DNA of 25,571 nt from Bacteroidaceae bacterium (GCA_030843315.1 JAUUPT010000054.1:1-25571), one strand, 5' to 3'; numbered from the stretch's first letter, positions 14,205 through 23,642 are shown. Numbers and translations: made by a program. Notes: generated from the letters alone by a model not told the origin.

Positions 14205-14579
14205 TTAATCAGATACAATATCTTTCCCGAAAGGTGTCAATGCCAGTGCAGCCAATTTGAAATGCTGCATGCCGAAAGGAATGCCGATAATGGTAATACA
14301 CAGCACTACTCCGAAAATCATGTGTGAAAGGCTGATCCAAATACCTCCCAAGAGTATCCACAACACATTCATCAGTACATAAAGACAGCCGCTCGAACGC
14401 TCACCGCTACGCACCTCCTTGCCGAAAGGCCACAACGCAAGCCCCGCCATTTTCAACGTCTGCATACCAAAAGGAATACCGACAATGGTAAACATCATCA
14501 GCACACTGGCTATAAGATATTCTACAGCGGTAAAGATACCACCAAATATCAACCATAAGAGATTCATTAAACACCCCAT
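14205..14579 (-). CDS. YccF domain membrane protein
   Basis: 124 residues made of two YccF repeats: MNLLWLIFGGIFTAVEYLIA leading to VGIPFGMQTLKMAGLALWPF, and MNVLWILLGGIWISLSHMIF leading to IGIPFGMQHFKLAALALTPF. Each repeat has a hydrophobic pair of helices followed by the IPFGMQ motif. It is an inner-membrane protein of unknown function, with length typical for the family (about 120-150). A -7 box TATATTTG lies 27-34 bases upstream (14606-14613), so it is probably transcribed alone. It is convergent with the small gene at 13981. Confidence 0.92.
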   Translation of the reverse strand: MGCLMNLLWLIFGGIFTAVEYLIASVLMMFTIVGIPFGMQTLKMAGLALWPFGKEVRSGERSSGCLYVLMNVLWILLGGIWISLSHMIFGVVLCITIIGIPFGMQHFKLAALALTPFGKDIVSD

Positions 14580-14605
14580 CGTATTCTATTTTTATATTCC
14601 AGTCA

Positions 14606-14613
14606 CAAATATA
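14606..14613 (-). promoter_or_regulatory. -7 box TATATTTG for the YccF gene
   Basis: Exact TAnnTTTG on the minus strand, with a TTGG about 18 bases upstream (near 14631-14634). Confidence 0.5.
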
Positions 14614-14644
14614 GCATTATATTTATGAATCCAACCCATGAATA

Positions 14645-16279
14645 TCAATAAGCTTTCCCCACCACAAACTCACTCTGCACTTTTACCTCCTTGCCATCGG
14701 CCGAAATGCCCTGCAAGGTGACAGTGTATGTTCCGTTCATATCGGAAGTATAGAAATGGACTGTGCCCGTATCGGAAGTAATCTCGGGATTCCAATAAAG
14801 CGTATGGCGGAAATCGGGAATACGGGAGTTGAGTTGCCCTTCCGACCGATATTCGGGAGCGACAAATGCCGGTTGTTTCTGCGGAAACTCATAAGAGAAT
14901 AATTGCGAATTTTCATCCAGCCGCATATCGGGCATGGTACCTTCATGCGTCACGAGCGATAGAATGCCATCATACAACTCGTCTCCGAAGCTATATTTTC
15001 CGGTATACCGGTGTATATAGTGAAGCCGGCGGGCATCATAGTTCAATATGGCTTCATGATCCTGAATCGGCACCCCATCCAGCAGTACCAACGTCTTCAT
15101 GGTGCTGAACTTCCAAACATCCGGTTGCAATATCTGAATGATACTTTTACCGCCCACTTTGCTGGCGCGTACTCCCAAAACAAACTCAATCAACGTTTCG
15201 CGCACCGTGTTGAAACGCACATACTCATCCAGATTGTAGGTAGATGTAGGTGCAAAGCCATGTAGTTGTTTCAATATCCCCTGTGTCTGCACAGAATCTA
15301 CCGGCAGAAGGGGGTGCAATTGCGCACCAAAACTGCGTTCTATCAGCGCATCTTCCCGAAACGACAAACGAAGTTTTGGAAGTATTTTTGCCACTATCCC
15401 GGCAAAGGGAGAAACAAGTTCCACTCTGTAGGGAACCTTCTCTTCGGGGAAAGCGCCCAGCACTATTTCCTGCATATCCGTTACTTCAGTAGTATAGAAA
15501 GCATGCGTACCGTCGGGCTGGGGCTGCCCGTCGAAAACACGGATGTCCTTACCGACACACGACAACTTCGCATTGACAGGAACAGAAGTTGGCCCTACCA
15601 GCTTTCCGGTCACGATATGCCCTTCACACTCTGCTATAAAATGCCGGTTCGGAGCACTATTATCGCCCTTCTCCCCATCGGGCTGTGAGGGGAAACCGGA
15701 TAACACGCAGTCTTGCCGCACCACAGACAAACTCAATTCTTTAGTACCGACAGGCAGTTTGGGCAGGATCAGAGTTACCCTGTTGCGATTCCCGTATACT
15801 TGTTTATCCGTCATCAGAGGTGCCAATGAAGATCCTCTGCCGGGTGAAACGGTAGAAGTAGAATCGCTGATAAGTTCCACATTATCTTCCTCCGTAGCCT
15901 GAGTGGTATTCAGCAACGCGATATACTTCTTGGGAAAACAGCTTTCCGGCCGGTTCCTCATATAGCGTGTGTATGCCGTAAGCTGATAAGCTCCCGTATG
16001 CATGGTCTGGGGAAGCCTGATACGCCCCCACCCGTTTCCGTTCTGCAAATCAATCTTGCCTTGCGCATAGACTTGCCTGGTATCGCCGATTTCCACATAA
16101 GCCACACGGCTCAGCACACTTTCGTGGAGCAACGAGTCCGTCACGCAAACCTTCACCCACAAGTATTCTCCTGCCACATAGCATTCCTTGTCTGTATAAA
16201 TACGCATGGATTCAACTGTCTGGGCATATACCCCCAGTGCAACAATCCAACCGATGATGATAGCTATTATTCTTTTCAT
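14645..16279 (-). CDS. Exported MG2-like protein with TonB plug-like C-terminal region
   Basis: 544 residues with a signal peptide (MKRIIAIIIGWIVALGVYAQ). The N-terminal part (about 24-110) resembles the MG2 macroglobulin domain found in many Bacteroidetes surface proteins: SMRIYTDKECYVAGEYLWVK, then GAYQLTAYTRYMRN. The later part contains KTLVLLDGVPIQDHEAILNY and YSFGDELYDGILSLVTHEG, which look like a TonB-receptor plug domain without a barrel. It ends in a beta-sandwich-like strand set (NGTYTVTLQGISADGKEVKV). It is last in the operon from 20883, 12 bases after the DUF4249 gene. I infer that it works with the operon's TonB receptor in the outer membrane or periplasm; the substrate is unknown. 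Confidence 0.75.
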   Translation of the reverse strand: MKRIIAIIIGWIVALGVYAQTVESMRIYTDKECYVAGEYLWVKVCVTDSLLHESVLSRVAYVEIGDTRQVYAQGKIDLQNGNGWGRIRLPQTMHTGAYQLTAYTRYMRNRPESCFPKKYIALLNTTQATEEDNVELISDSTSTVSPGRGSSLAPLMTDKQVYGNRNRVTLILPKLPVGTKELSLSVVRQDCVLSGFPSQPDGEKGDNSAPNRHFIAECEGHIVTGKLVGPTSVPVNAKLSCVGKDIRVFDGQPQPDGTHAFYTTEVTDMQEIVLGAFPEEKVPYRVELVSPFAGIVAKILPKLRLSFREDALIERSFGAQLHPLLPVDSVQTQGILKQLHGFAPTSTYNLDEYVRFNTVRETLIEFVLGVRASKVGGKSIIQILQPDVWKFSTMKTLVLLDGVPIQDHEAILNYDARRLHYIHRYTGKYSFGDELYDGILSLVTHEGTMPDMRLDENSQLFSYEFPQKQPAFVAPEYRSEGQLNSRIPDFRHTLYWNPEITSDTGTVHFYTSDMNGTYTVTLQGISADGKEVKVQSEFVVGKAY

Positions 16280-16291
16280 GCCATTCCGTTA

Positions 16292-17443
16292 TTAATTGAT
16301 TTCGTCCGGCCAGAACGAAGGTTTATTCAGGGTGGCGCCCAATGAACGTACATCCGTACATTCCACCGGAGCCCAGGCACATTCATCCCGCGGTCCGAAT
16401 GCACTCCAGGCAACCAGGCGGTATCCCAACAAATACAATCCGATATCATAATGCTTACCCACAGTCTCCTTATCCAGAATACTACAATCGCGCAAGCTGA
16501 GGAATTGCACCTCTTTGCTCGAAAAGCTGAGCCGGTATTCCGCCACATTCATATTGACTCCCACATAACCTATCACCTGCTTATTCGGATTGCTGCACAC
16601 GATATTCGTAGGCAGTTCCGACGGTTGGGGAGCAAATATGCCACCCATTTCCTCACTAATCTTCACCTTCTCCTGATAATATTCATACTCGCCCTTCGAT
16701 ACTTTGCGCTGCCTCATCATCGTGCTGTAATAACAAGACACGCGGTCATCGTGCGAAGCGATAGAGTACACACGCTTATCCTTCAGCCGGTTGTCCACAT
16801 GCGCTTCCGTAGTACCTATCAATGTTTCGGTAGACAGCACATGACACCACCCCTTTGCATAAGGAGGACTGGGATAAATGGTTACGGTATTGGTTTCGGG
16901 CTCATAATAATAGATAGTGGCATATTTAGCCCTTACTTCCCAGTCTTCCTCATAAGTCCACATATAGTAGGCGGCACCCTGGCTATGCGTATCGATACAA
17001 ATATAGATATCACCGTATTCCTTCGGCTGGTCGAAAGTAACATTGTCTATCGCTTCCGTCTCTATCGGCTTCTGAGGATCGGAAGTGTAGGTATCTCCGT
17101 TATATACAATTTCCAGATTATAGCTGACATCCTTATTTAATGTCCCGATATCAACCTGATATCTTCCGTTACCCAAAGGCACTCCATCGAGATGCAAGCC
17201 GTCGCTCCCCATCACACTGAGTTTGGCATTTACCTGGTTATAATCTTGAGGCAATTCCTCTGCGTCCAGGGCTATGCTGCGGCTCAGGTAGAAAACGACC
17301 GTACTGTCCGATATGATATTGCCTTCCACAACAAGCAATCCCGCATTGTCATCCGGCAGATGTGCATCGAATTTATCTACACAGTTACTAATGACAAGCC
17401 CCAGTAAACAGATCCATACTCCTATGCTGATTTTCTTCTTCAT
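16292..17443 (-). CDS. DUF4249 family lipoprotein
   Basis: 383 residues. The signal peptide ends in a lipobox (GLVISNC, Cys21) followed by VDKFDAHLPDDNAGLLVVEG, the usual start of the DUF4249 domain. The domain fills the protein: an Ig-like N-terminal part (VVFYLSRSIALDAEELPQD) and a Tyr-rich central region with YYMWTYEEDWEV. The C-terminus contains the CAWAPVECTDVRSLGATLNK region common in the family. DUF4249 lipoproteins usually sit beside STN/plug TonB receptors, as here (6 bases after the receptor gene), and may act as the surface partner in place of SusD. That role is inference. Confidence 0.9.
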   Translation of the reverse strand: MKKKISIGVWICLLGLVISNCVDKFDAHLPDDNAGLLVVEGNIISDSTVVFYLSRSIALDAEELPQDYNQVNAKLSVMGSDGLHLDGVPLGNGRYQVDIGTLNKDVSYNLEIVYNGDTYTSDPQKPIETEAIDNVTFDQPKEYGDIYICIDTHSQGAAYYMWTYEEDWEVRAKYATIYYYEPETNTVTIYPSPPYAKGWCHVLSTETLIGTTEAHVDNRLKDKRVYSIASHDDRVSCYYSTMMRQRKVSKGEYEYYQEKVKISEEMGGIFAPQPSELPTNIVCSNPNKQVIGYVGVNMNVAEYRLSFSSKEVQFLSLRDCSILDKETVGKHYDIGLYLLGYRLVAWSAFGPRDECAWAPVECTDVRSLGATLNKPSFWPDEIN

Positions 17444-17449
17444 ATCGCT

Positions 17450-20194
17450 TTAGAATTTAATATTATAAGTAACAAAAGGAATGGGGGCGCCGAAGATGGA
17501 CATCTTGTAGCCTTGAATCTTATTATTCTCGGATACATAATAGATGGAATAGGCATTCCTCCTCCCGGTCAGGTTATAGATGCCGAAGGAAATAGAGCTA
17601 TGCGTCAGCAACGTCAGGTGATGGCTCGGCTCGACATTGAATGACAAGTCCAGGCGGAAGTAATCGGGGATGCGATAGCTGTTGCGGTCGGTATAATAGA
17701 CTTGCATCTTCTTCAGACCCTGGTCATAATACTGTCCGGCAGGTATCGTAGTGGGACGCCCCGTACTGTAGTCCATATTGAACGACATACTGTATCGACG
17801 TGTAAACTTGTAGTTCCCCACCAGTTTGAAGTCATGCGGCTTATCATATTCCGTCGGATACCATTCCCCCCTATTCACGGGGCGGGTGATGCGCGGATCA
17901 TTCTGCCGCAAGAAGGTGCGGGAATAGGTATAACTTACCCAACCGTTCAGTTTGCCTATCGGTTTCTTCACCTGTAACTCAACGCCGTAGGCATATCCCT
18001 CCGTATTGATAACGTCCGTCTCCAAGTGATGATTCATCAGCAACTTGGCGGAACTGCGGTAATCCAGATAATCGGTCAGTTCCTTGTAGTATCCCTCTAC
18101 CGATAACTCCAGCACCTGCCCCGGTGTATTATAGTAAGCGCCTGCCGCTACCTGCCAGCCGGTCTGAGGCTTGATGTTAGGATCACTCAGCCTCCAGGTA
18201 TCCGTGGGTGACATGATTGTAGTATTCGACACTTTATGGATGTACTGGCGCATTGTATTGAAACCTGCCTTCACCGAGAAGTCGTCCGTAAAAGCATATC
18301 GCGCCGACAGCCGGAATTCCGGTCCGTGATAAGTCTTGATGATCTCTCCGTTCCCTGCCGTGACAGAGTCCACCACCGCAGTGAGAGAAGGCAACGTGCC
18401 TTCCGGATACGTATAATAAGTGCGCGGCCCTAAAGCATTAAATATAGAGTAGCGTATCCCTGCATTGACAGAGAACTTGGAAGTAATATCCCACTGGTCG
18501 CCCACATAGACGGCACTTTCCAGTGCTTTGTCCCGCTGTAGTTCATCGCGCTTCACCAACGAGCCTGCACCCAGTGGTTCATAAGTTCCCGTGTTCACAT
18601 TGTAGAGTTGGCTCATCAGCCCAAAGTTCAGCGCATGTCCATGACCGGCATCAAAGACGAAGTCGGCTTTTCCAAACCACTGGTTGATGGCAAAAGACAG
18701 CCGCGCCGCCGACGTTGTTTCCACGGTTTCGTCGTTCAGATAGTCGTAGTGGTCGTAGCCGAAAGAGAAATTCGCCGTCAGTTTCTCTGCAAAGATGCTT
18801 CGCCAGTTTACTGAAAAGTTCATATTATTGTAGGCATACTTCTCATTATCATTAAAGGCAAAGCGGTCATGGCTATAATAACCGTAGACATTCAGCTTGT
18901 TGCGCTCGTTCAAGGTATGCGAGAATACAGCGCCCAGGTCGTAGAATCCCGCATTTCCGTCGCGGTAGCCACTCTTGCTGGGCAGTGTCTTCATAATCCA
19001 GTCCGAATAGGTGGTACGCCCGCTCAGCAGAAGGGATGTTTTCTCTTTTATAATAGGAATCTCAAGGTTCAGCTTGCTGGTGACAAGCCCGATGCCTGCC
19101 GAGCCGGTGAACTTCTCCTTATTGGCTTCCTTACTGGTGATGTTCAGCACAGAGGCGATGCGCCCGCCATACTGGCTGGGAATACTGCTCTTATAGAGTT
19201 CCGCATCTTTTATCATATCCGAGTTGAAGGCCGTGAAGAAGCCGAAGAGGTGGTTCGGATTATAAATCGTTCCGTTGTTGAGCAACAGCAAGTTCTGGTC
19301 GGCAGCACTTCCGCGCACGTTGTAGCCGCTGGATGCCTCGCCCACCGTCTTGATGCCGGGAAGGGTCTGTATCATCTTCAGCACATCCACTTCGCCCATA
19401 GCCGTGGGGATGTTCTTCAGTAAAGCAGGCTGGAATTTCTCCATACCCAGTTGTACACTCTTCACATTCTGCACGCGCCCGGAAACGATGAGCACTTCGT
19501 CCAGCATATGGTTTTCTTCTTCCAGCTCGATGTGTGCAATACCATCATTGTAAACCATGAATTGCCGGCGGGTCTCTTTGATATTCATCCCGCTGATTTC
19601 GATAACATTATATCCAACGGGCAGTTTAATGGAGAATTCCCCCCGGGGATTGGTAGTAGTGGCCACCCACGGCTCACGGTGTACGATATTGATGCCGGAT
19701 AAATTCTGCCCGGTCTTGAAGTCCATCACTTTTCCGGTCAGTGTCACCATATCTCCGGCGGCAGATTTATGCTTGTCTCCTATCTCATAGACTTTATTTT
19801 CGGACGAAGAGTTCACCACAGGAATATAAGAGGATAGATGTTCGTCACCTGCTCCGGACTTCTCGCCCCTCAGCACCGGCGGCAGGGAAGTGGCAAGGAA
19901 TGCCTCCGGCAAAACGAATATCTTGTTTTCATAAACCGTCACTTTATAGGGAGTCACAGCCAGAGCCTGCCGCAAGTGTTCGGCAGTAGGCTCCTTTGTC
20001 TCAATCCGCTTCACAAGAAAAGGTTCTGTGATAGTAGTATAGATGTGGCAGGAAGTACTTTTCTCCACAGCATCCATCAATTCGAATACAGAAATGCTAT
20101 CGGTAGCCGCCGGCTGTTGCTGCTGCGCAAATGCAGAAAAAGGGGACAGAATGAGAAGTAAGGCTACTATATACTTTATATTATATGCTTTCAT
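17450..20194 (-). CDS. TonB-dependent receptor with N-terminal STN and carboxypeptidase-regulatory-like domains
   Basis: 914 residues, signal peptide MKAYNIKYIVALLLILSPFS ending AFAQ. An STN-like region (about 33-97: ISVFELMDAVEKSTSCHIYT to ENKIFVLPE) is followed by a variable linker and a carboxypeptidase-D regulatory-like domain (about 152-230: VTLTGKVMDFKTGQNLSGIN). Then come a plug (VDVLKMIQTLPGIKTVGEAS, DQNLLLLNNGTIYNP) and a barrel ending in FVTYNIKF. STN domains often pair with FecR/ECF sigma signalling, but no such genes adjoin. It is the second gene of the operon, 11 bases after the unknown exported protein and 6 bases before the DUF4249 gene. Ligand unknown. Confidence 0.93.
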   Translation of the reverse strand: MKAYNIKYIVALLLILSPFSAFAQQQQPAATDSISVFELMDAVEKSTSCHIYTTITEPFLVKRIETKEPTAEHLRQALAVTPYKVTVYENKIFVLPEAFLATSLPPVLRGEKSGAGDEHLSSYIPVVNSSSENKVYEIGDKHKSAAGDMVTLTGKVMDFKTGQNLSGINIVHREPWVATTTNPRGEFSIKLPVGYNVIEISGMNIKETRRQFMVYNDGIAHIELEEENHMLDEVLIVSGRVQNVKSVQLGMEKFQPALLKNIPTAMGEVDVLKMIQTLPGIKTVGEASSGYNVRGSAADQNLLLLNNGTIYNPNHLFGFFTAFNSDMIKDAELYKSSIPSQYGGRIASVLNITSKEANKEKFTGSAGIGLVTSKLNLEIPIIKEKTSLLLSGRTTYSDWIMKTLPSKSGYRDGNAGFYDLGAVFSHTLNERNKLNVYGYYSHDRFAFNDNEKYAYNNMNFSVNWRSIFAEKLTANFSFGYDHYDYLNDETVETTSAARLSFAINQWFGKADFVFDAGHGHALNFGLMSQLYNVNTGTYEPLGAGSLVKRDELQRDKALESAVYVGDQWDITSKFSVNAGIRYSIFNALGPRTYYTYPEGTLPSLTAVVDSVTAGNGEIIKTYHGPEFRLSARYAFTDDFSVKAGFNTMRQYIHKVSNTTIMSPTDTWRLSDPNIKPQTGWQVAAGAYYNTPGQVLELSVEGYYKELTDYLDYRSSAKLLMNHHLETDVINTEGYAYGVELQVKKPIGKLNGWVSYTYSRTFLRQNDPRITRPVNRGEWYPTEYDKPHDFKLVGNYKFTRRYSMSFNMDYSTGRPTTIPAGQYYDQGLKKMQVYYTDRNSYRIPDYFRLDLSFNVEPSHHLTLLTHSSISFGIYNLTGRRNAYSIYYVSENNKIQGYKMSIFGAPIPFVTYNIKF

Positions 20195-20205
20195 CGTTCT
20201 ATTTC

Positions 20206-20883
20206 TTAGTGGATTAAGGAATCGGCATATTCTGCCAACACAGCCATGGAGCGTGCACGGTTATCTTCTCCGAAGTCCAAATGTTTCTGCCGGCAATAGG
20301 CTTTCAACTGTTTCTTATAAGTAGGGAAAAGTTTCAGGAAACCGGAGCGGGAAGTAATGGTACGGTCAGTTCCATCCTTGTGGAGAACGAAGTAAACTTT
20401 CTTCTTGAACTGACCGTAAAAGCGATTATCCTTTTGTACCTGTACATCTACGGCAGTTACAAAATACTGCATCAGGCGCATTTGCGGACTGTCGAACAAC
20501 AGGGCAGCAAACCTGTCGCCTCTCGGTATAAACTTCAGACCGTCCATAATGAAGTAATCCACTTTCCTCATATCCGCCTGCATAATCGTCCGCTTTTCCG
20601 GGGTAGCTACAATCAGGCATTTCTGATATGTGTCATAGCGGAGCTGCACATCGGAGTAAAGCCAGCCACTGTAGCAGACCGCTCCCTCACGGAGTTCACT
20701 GACACCCCAGTATGGATGATTAAGAAATTTGTTTTGATTGTAATTCTCCTCTACTTTGCCGGAGTAGAGAGCCGCATAGCCGCCGGCTGCTTTTCTGAAT
20801 TCATCGAATGCAGTCTGTTGTGCCCTGATTGGAGATAGGATACAAAGAGTACATAAGAGAATAATAATGTGTGTTTTTTTCAT
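20206..20883 (-). CDS. Unrecognised exported protein, first gene of the TonB/DUF4249 operon
   Basis: 225 residues with a signal peptide (MKKTHIIILLCTLCILSPIR, cleavage after AQ). There is no lipobox Cys in the expected place. The mature protein has alternating strands and Tyr-rich patches (NHPYWGVSELREGAVCYSGW, DVQLRYDTYQKCLIV) and a basic C-terminal helix region (FPTYKKQLKAYCRQKHLDF). I do not recognise a family. It begins downstream of a well-formed promoter and ends 11 bases before the TonB receptor gene, so it is probably a periplasmic or outer-membrane accessory of that system. Confidence 0.8.
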   Translation of the reverse strand: MKKTHIIILLCTLCILSPIRAQQTAFDEFRKAAGGYAALYSGKVEENYNQNKFLNHPYWGVSELREGAVCYSGWLYSDVQLRYDTYQKCLIVATPEKRTIMQADMRKVDYFIMDGLKFIPRGDRFAALLFDSPQMRLMQYFVTAVDVQVQKDNRFYGQFKKKVYFVLHKDGTDRTITSRSGFLKLFPTYKKQLKAYCRQKHLDFGEDNRARSMAVLAEYADSLIH

Positions 20884-20914
20884 AGAAAATTATCTTTAAG
20901 GAAAGCTATCAAGA

Positions 20915-20945
20915 CAAATATATTACTTTTTTCCGAAGAAGCAAA
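20915..20945 (-). promoter_or_regulatory. Promoter of the TonB/DUF4249 operon
   Basis: On the minus strand TATATTTG (20922-20915) with TTTG (20945-20942) exactly 19 bases upstream, the full Bacteroidetes primary-sigma pattern. Expected start is near 20909, about 25 bases before the ATG at 20883. Confidence 0.75.
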
Positions 20946-20970
20946 ATATTTATAACCAAAATGTTAGCAT

Positions 20971-22065
20971 TCACTTACCCCAATCACTGAATTCAAAACT
21001 CAACTGTTCCCAAACCCCTCCTTTCCCCTCTCCTTCTTCACGAGGATTGGAAACGGAAAGACCAATCAGACGGATAGGGTGATGTTCATAATCCACCTCT
21101 TTGAGCAGTTGCTTGGCCAAAGGCAAAATTACATCGAGAGTGATGAGTTCCTGAGATTGGGTAATACTGCGGGTTATCTGAGTGAAATCATGGAACTTTA
21201 TTTTCAGAGTCAATGTATTTCCCCGGAAGCTTTTATGCTCCAGACGGCTCACCAGTTCAACCGCCGTATGATATAATTCGATAATGACAGAAGAACGCTT
21301 GTTGATGTCTTTCTCCAACGTATGTTCGCAGCCGATGGATTTACGAATACGAATCGCCTCCACCGGACGCGTGTCAATCCCCCGGGCGAAATCATAATAG
21401 ATAGCCCCGACTTTGCCGAACTCACGTGTCAGCATTTCCAGGGAGCGCGCACGTAGCTGTTCGCCGTTGTGTATTCCCAAAGAGTGCATCTTCTTGGCGG
21501 TCACGGGTCCTACACCCCAAAATCTTTCGATAGGCAAATGGGCCACAAACTCCAATGCCTGTGCCGGATGAATAGTACACAGCCCATCCGGTTTGCGGTA
21601 ATCCGAGGCGATTTTGGCAAGAAACTTATTATAGGACACCCCGGCAGAAGCAACCAGATGCAGCCTTTCCCTAACCTTCCGCTTTATCTCCCTCGCAATG
21701 TCTACTGCCAAGGAGATACCGGGCTTGTTCTCCGTTACATCCAAGAAAGCCTCATCCAAAGAGATCGGCTCGATAATATCCGTATATTCATGGAATATCT
21801 CATGCAACTGCCGTGAAACGGACTTATAGACATCCATCCGCCCCGGCACAAAGATCAGTTGCGGGCAAAGCCGTTTAGCCTTCTGCGACGACATGGCCGA
21901 ACGTACCCCGAACCGGCGCGCCTCGTAGCTGGCTGCCGCCACCACGCCGCGTTCTTCCGCGTGCCCCACGGCAACCGGCTTGCCCCGCAGTTCAGGATTG
22001 TCGCGCTGCTCCACAGAAGCATAGAACGCGTCCATATCTATATGAATAATCTTACGTTCGGTCAT
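20971..22065 (-). CDS. dinB: DNA polymerase IV (Y-family translesion polymerase)
   Basis: 364 residues. The catalytic palm begins IIHIDMDAFYASVEQ (metal ligand Asp10), with SYEARRFGVRSAM (46-58) and the acidic pair in ISLDEAFLDV (Asp104, Glu105). A helix-hairpin-helix region follows (FWGVGPVTAKKMHSLGI), then the little-finger domain (SIGCEHTLEKDI onward). Near the C-terminus QLSFEF (354-359) is a good beta-clamp-binding motif. It copies past damaged bases with low fidelity. It lies 33 bases after the MATE gene on the same strand and has its own -7 box, so it may be transcribed both ways. No SOS-box-like operator was obvious. Confidence 0.96.
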   Translation of the reverse strand: MTERKIIHIDMDAFYASVEQRDNPELRGKPVAVGHAEERGVVAAASYEARRFGVRSAMSSQKAKRLCPQLIFVPGRMDVYKSVSRQLHEIFHEYTDIIEPISLDEAFLDVTENKPGISLAVDIAREIKRKVRERLHLVASAGVSYNKFLAKIASDYRKPDGLCTIHPAQALEFVAHLPIERFWGVGPVTAKKMHSLGIHNGEQLRARSLEMLTREFGKVGAIYYDFARGIDTRPVEAIRIRKSIGCEHTLEKDINKRSSVIIELYHTAVELVSRLEHKSFRGNTLTLKIKFHDFTQITRSITQSQELITLDVILPLAKQLLKEVDYEHHPIRLIGLSVSNPREEGEGKGGVWEQLSFEFSDWGK

Positions 22066-22088
22066 CGGTATATGAAACTCTCCCGAGA

Positions 22089-22096
22089 CAAAGATA
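22089..22096 (-). promoter_or_regulatory. -7 box TATCTTTG for dinB
   Basis: Exact TAnnTTTG on the minus strand, 23 bases before the dinB ATG and just past the MATE stop codon. No -33 box at standard spacing. Confidence 0.45.
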
Positions 22097-22098
22097 CA

Positions 22099-23445
22099 CT
22101 AATTTCTCTTCATCCGAAGCAATCTCCGATACACATAAATAAAAGCCGGTATCAAGAAAGCAACGGCAAATACCCAGGCAGTAGGGTCACCGAAGCAAAC
22201 AGCCAAAAAGCCAAAGGCAGGGACAGCCAGCAAGCTGACCAGGATACGTGCAATCATCTCCGAAACGCCGGAAAGCATGGCAAGGTTAGTGTATCCCACT
22301 CCCTGAATGGTATATCGCAGGATGCAAAGCAGCCCCAGGACGGGGAAGAAAGAAATGGAAATGTGCAGGAACAGTTCCGTGTTTGCCAGGATTTCCAACT
22401 CCGACGGTTCTATAAAGAGCAGTGCCATCGTCCGGGCTCCCAACATCAGTATGCAGAAAGTTAATGCACAGTAGACAAGCATCATCAATGCACTTGCTTT
22501 CACTCCCAGCCACACGCGTTCCGGCTTACCGGCACCATAATTCTGACCGCTATACGTAGCCATAGCCATACCAAGACTTTCAAGAGGACACAAAAAGAAC
22601 ATCTTGATGCGCATGGCCGCAGTAAATGCAGCTACACAAGCCGTGCCCAATGCATTATTAGCACTTTGCAACATGATGCTGCCGATAGCAGTAATAGAGA
22701 ACTGCAACCCCATCGGCACACCGATATACATTAATCTCCGCGCCAAAGCACCATTGAATTTCCGTTCGGCAGGCGTCATTCTCAGTATCTCAAAACGACG
22801 CATCATATAGATATAGCATAATATGGCCGAAACGCCCTGCGAGAAAACCGTAGCAATGGCAGCTCCCGCCACGCCCCATCCCAGCACCAGGATGCAGAAC
22901 AAATCGAGCAGGATATTCAGTATCGTTGAAAGCACCAGAAACCAGAACGGCGTCTTGCTGTCGCCCAACGCACGGATAATGCTGGACAGCAGATTATAAA
23001 AGAAGGTACAGGGAATGCCGAGGAAAGTGACAAGCAGATAGTAGTAAGCTCCCGTAAAAATAATGTCCGGCGTGCGCATCATACGCAAGATGTCGGCACA
23101 AAAGATGCTTGTAATCACAGCTATAACGACTGACATCACCGTTGCCAACTGCAAGCTGACTGATACATAGCGGCGCATCGTACTATAATCCCTCGCCCCG
23201 AACTTCTGCGCCACCGGAATGCCGAAACCGCCGCAACAGCCATTGCAAAAACCGAGTATCAGGAAAACAACCGAAGTGCTGGCACCCACGGATGCCAAGG
23301 CATTAATGCCTAAGAACTTTCCTACAATAGCCGCATCCACCAAGGAATAAGTCTGTTGCAGAAGATTGCCCAGCAATAAAGGCAGCGCGAAATTGAAAAT
23401 TAGCGGAAGCGCCTTGCCCTCCGTCATCTCTTTAGATGTTGCCAT
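22099..23445 (-). CDS. MATE family multidrug/cation exporter
   Basis: 448 residues from the ATG at 23445, chosen because GGGGAGG lies 8 bases upstream and the longer ATG at 23472 overlaps the -7 box. It has about twelve membrane helices in two homologous halves. Half one starts EGKALPLIFNFALPLLLGNL and QTYSLVDAAIVGKFLGINAL; half two has RRLMYIGVPMGLQFSITAIG and LGTACVAAFTAAMRIKMFF. This is the NorM/DinF-like arrangement, an inner-membrane antiporter driven by Na+ or H+. The substrate cannot be told. It is possibly cotranscribed with dinB, recalling other MATE/damage-response pairings, but that is only a suggestion. Confidence 0.93.
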   Translation of the reverse strand: MATSKEMTEGKALPLIFNFALPLLLGNLLQQTYSLVDAAIVGKFLGINALASVGASTSVVFLILGFCNGCCGGFGIPVAQKFGARDYSTMRRYVSVSLQLATVMSVVIAVITSIFCADILRMMRTPDIIFTGAYYYLLVTFLGIPCTFFYNLLSSIIRALGDSKTPFWFLVLSTILNILLDLFCILVLGWGVAGAAIATVFSQGVSAILCYIYMMRRFEILRMTPAERKFNGALARRLMYIGVPMGLQFSITAIGSIMLQSANNALGTACVAAFTAAMRIKMFFLCPLESLGMAMATYSGQNYGAGKPERVWLGVKASALMMLVYCALTFCILMLGARTMALLFIEPSELEILANTELFLHISISFFPVLGLLCILRYTIQGVGYTNLAMLSGVSEMIARILVSLLAVPAFGFLAVCFGDPTAWVFAVAFLIPAFIYVYRRLLRMKRN

Positions 23446-23453
23446 AAATCGAA

Positions 23454-23460
23454 CCTCCCC
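23454..23460 (-). promoter_or_regulatory. Shine-Dalgarno GGGGAGG deciding the MATE start
   Basis: On the minus strand GGGGAGG lies 8 bases before the ATG at 23445. Such strong sites are uncommon in this window, and it supports the shorter start. Confidence 0.65.
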
Positions 23461-23471
23461 AAAATTGAGCA

Positions 23472-23479
23472 CAAAAGTA
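23472..23479 (-). promoter_or_regulatory. -7 box TACTTTTG for the MATE gene
   Basis: Exact TAnnTTTG on the minus strand, 26 bases before the ATG at 23445. The upstream ATG at 23472 falls on this box and so would not be transcribed. Confidence 0.5.
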
Positions 23480-23548
23480 ACAAAAGAAATGATTACAGGG
23501 CTTGATAAATATCAAAAGATTCCGTTCTCATTTTGTTCTCTTTCTCTT

Positions 23549-23642
23549 CTCCTTCGTACCCGATTCGCTTCTTCTTCGCTTCTATAGGGGGAGAAAATGA
23601 GCGAACCAGGTACGACTCGGGTACGGACCGGGTACGAAGGAG
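23549..23642. repeat. 14-bp inverted repeat between the MATE and metal-ATPase genes
   Basis: CTCCTTCGTACCCG (23549-23562) is the exact reverse complement of CGGGTACGAAGGAG (23629-23642), separated by 66 bases. The right arm lies within the 11-bp tandem array, so a copy of the same unit occurs in inverted orientation on the left. TTCGCT (23564) and AGCGAA (23600) add further dyad potential. Confidence 0.7.
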
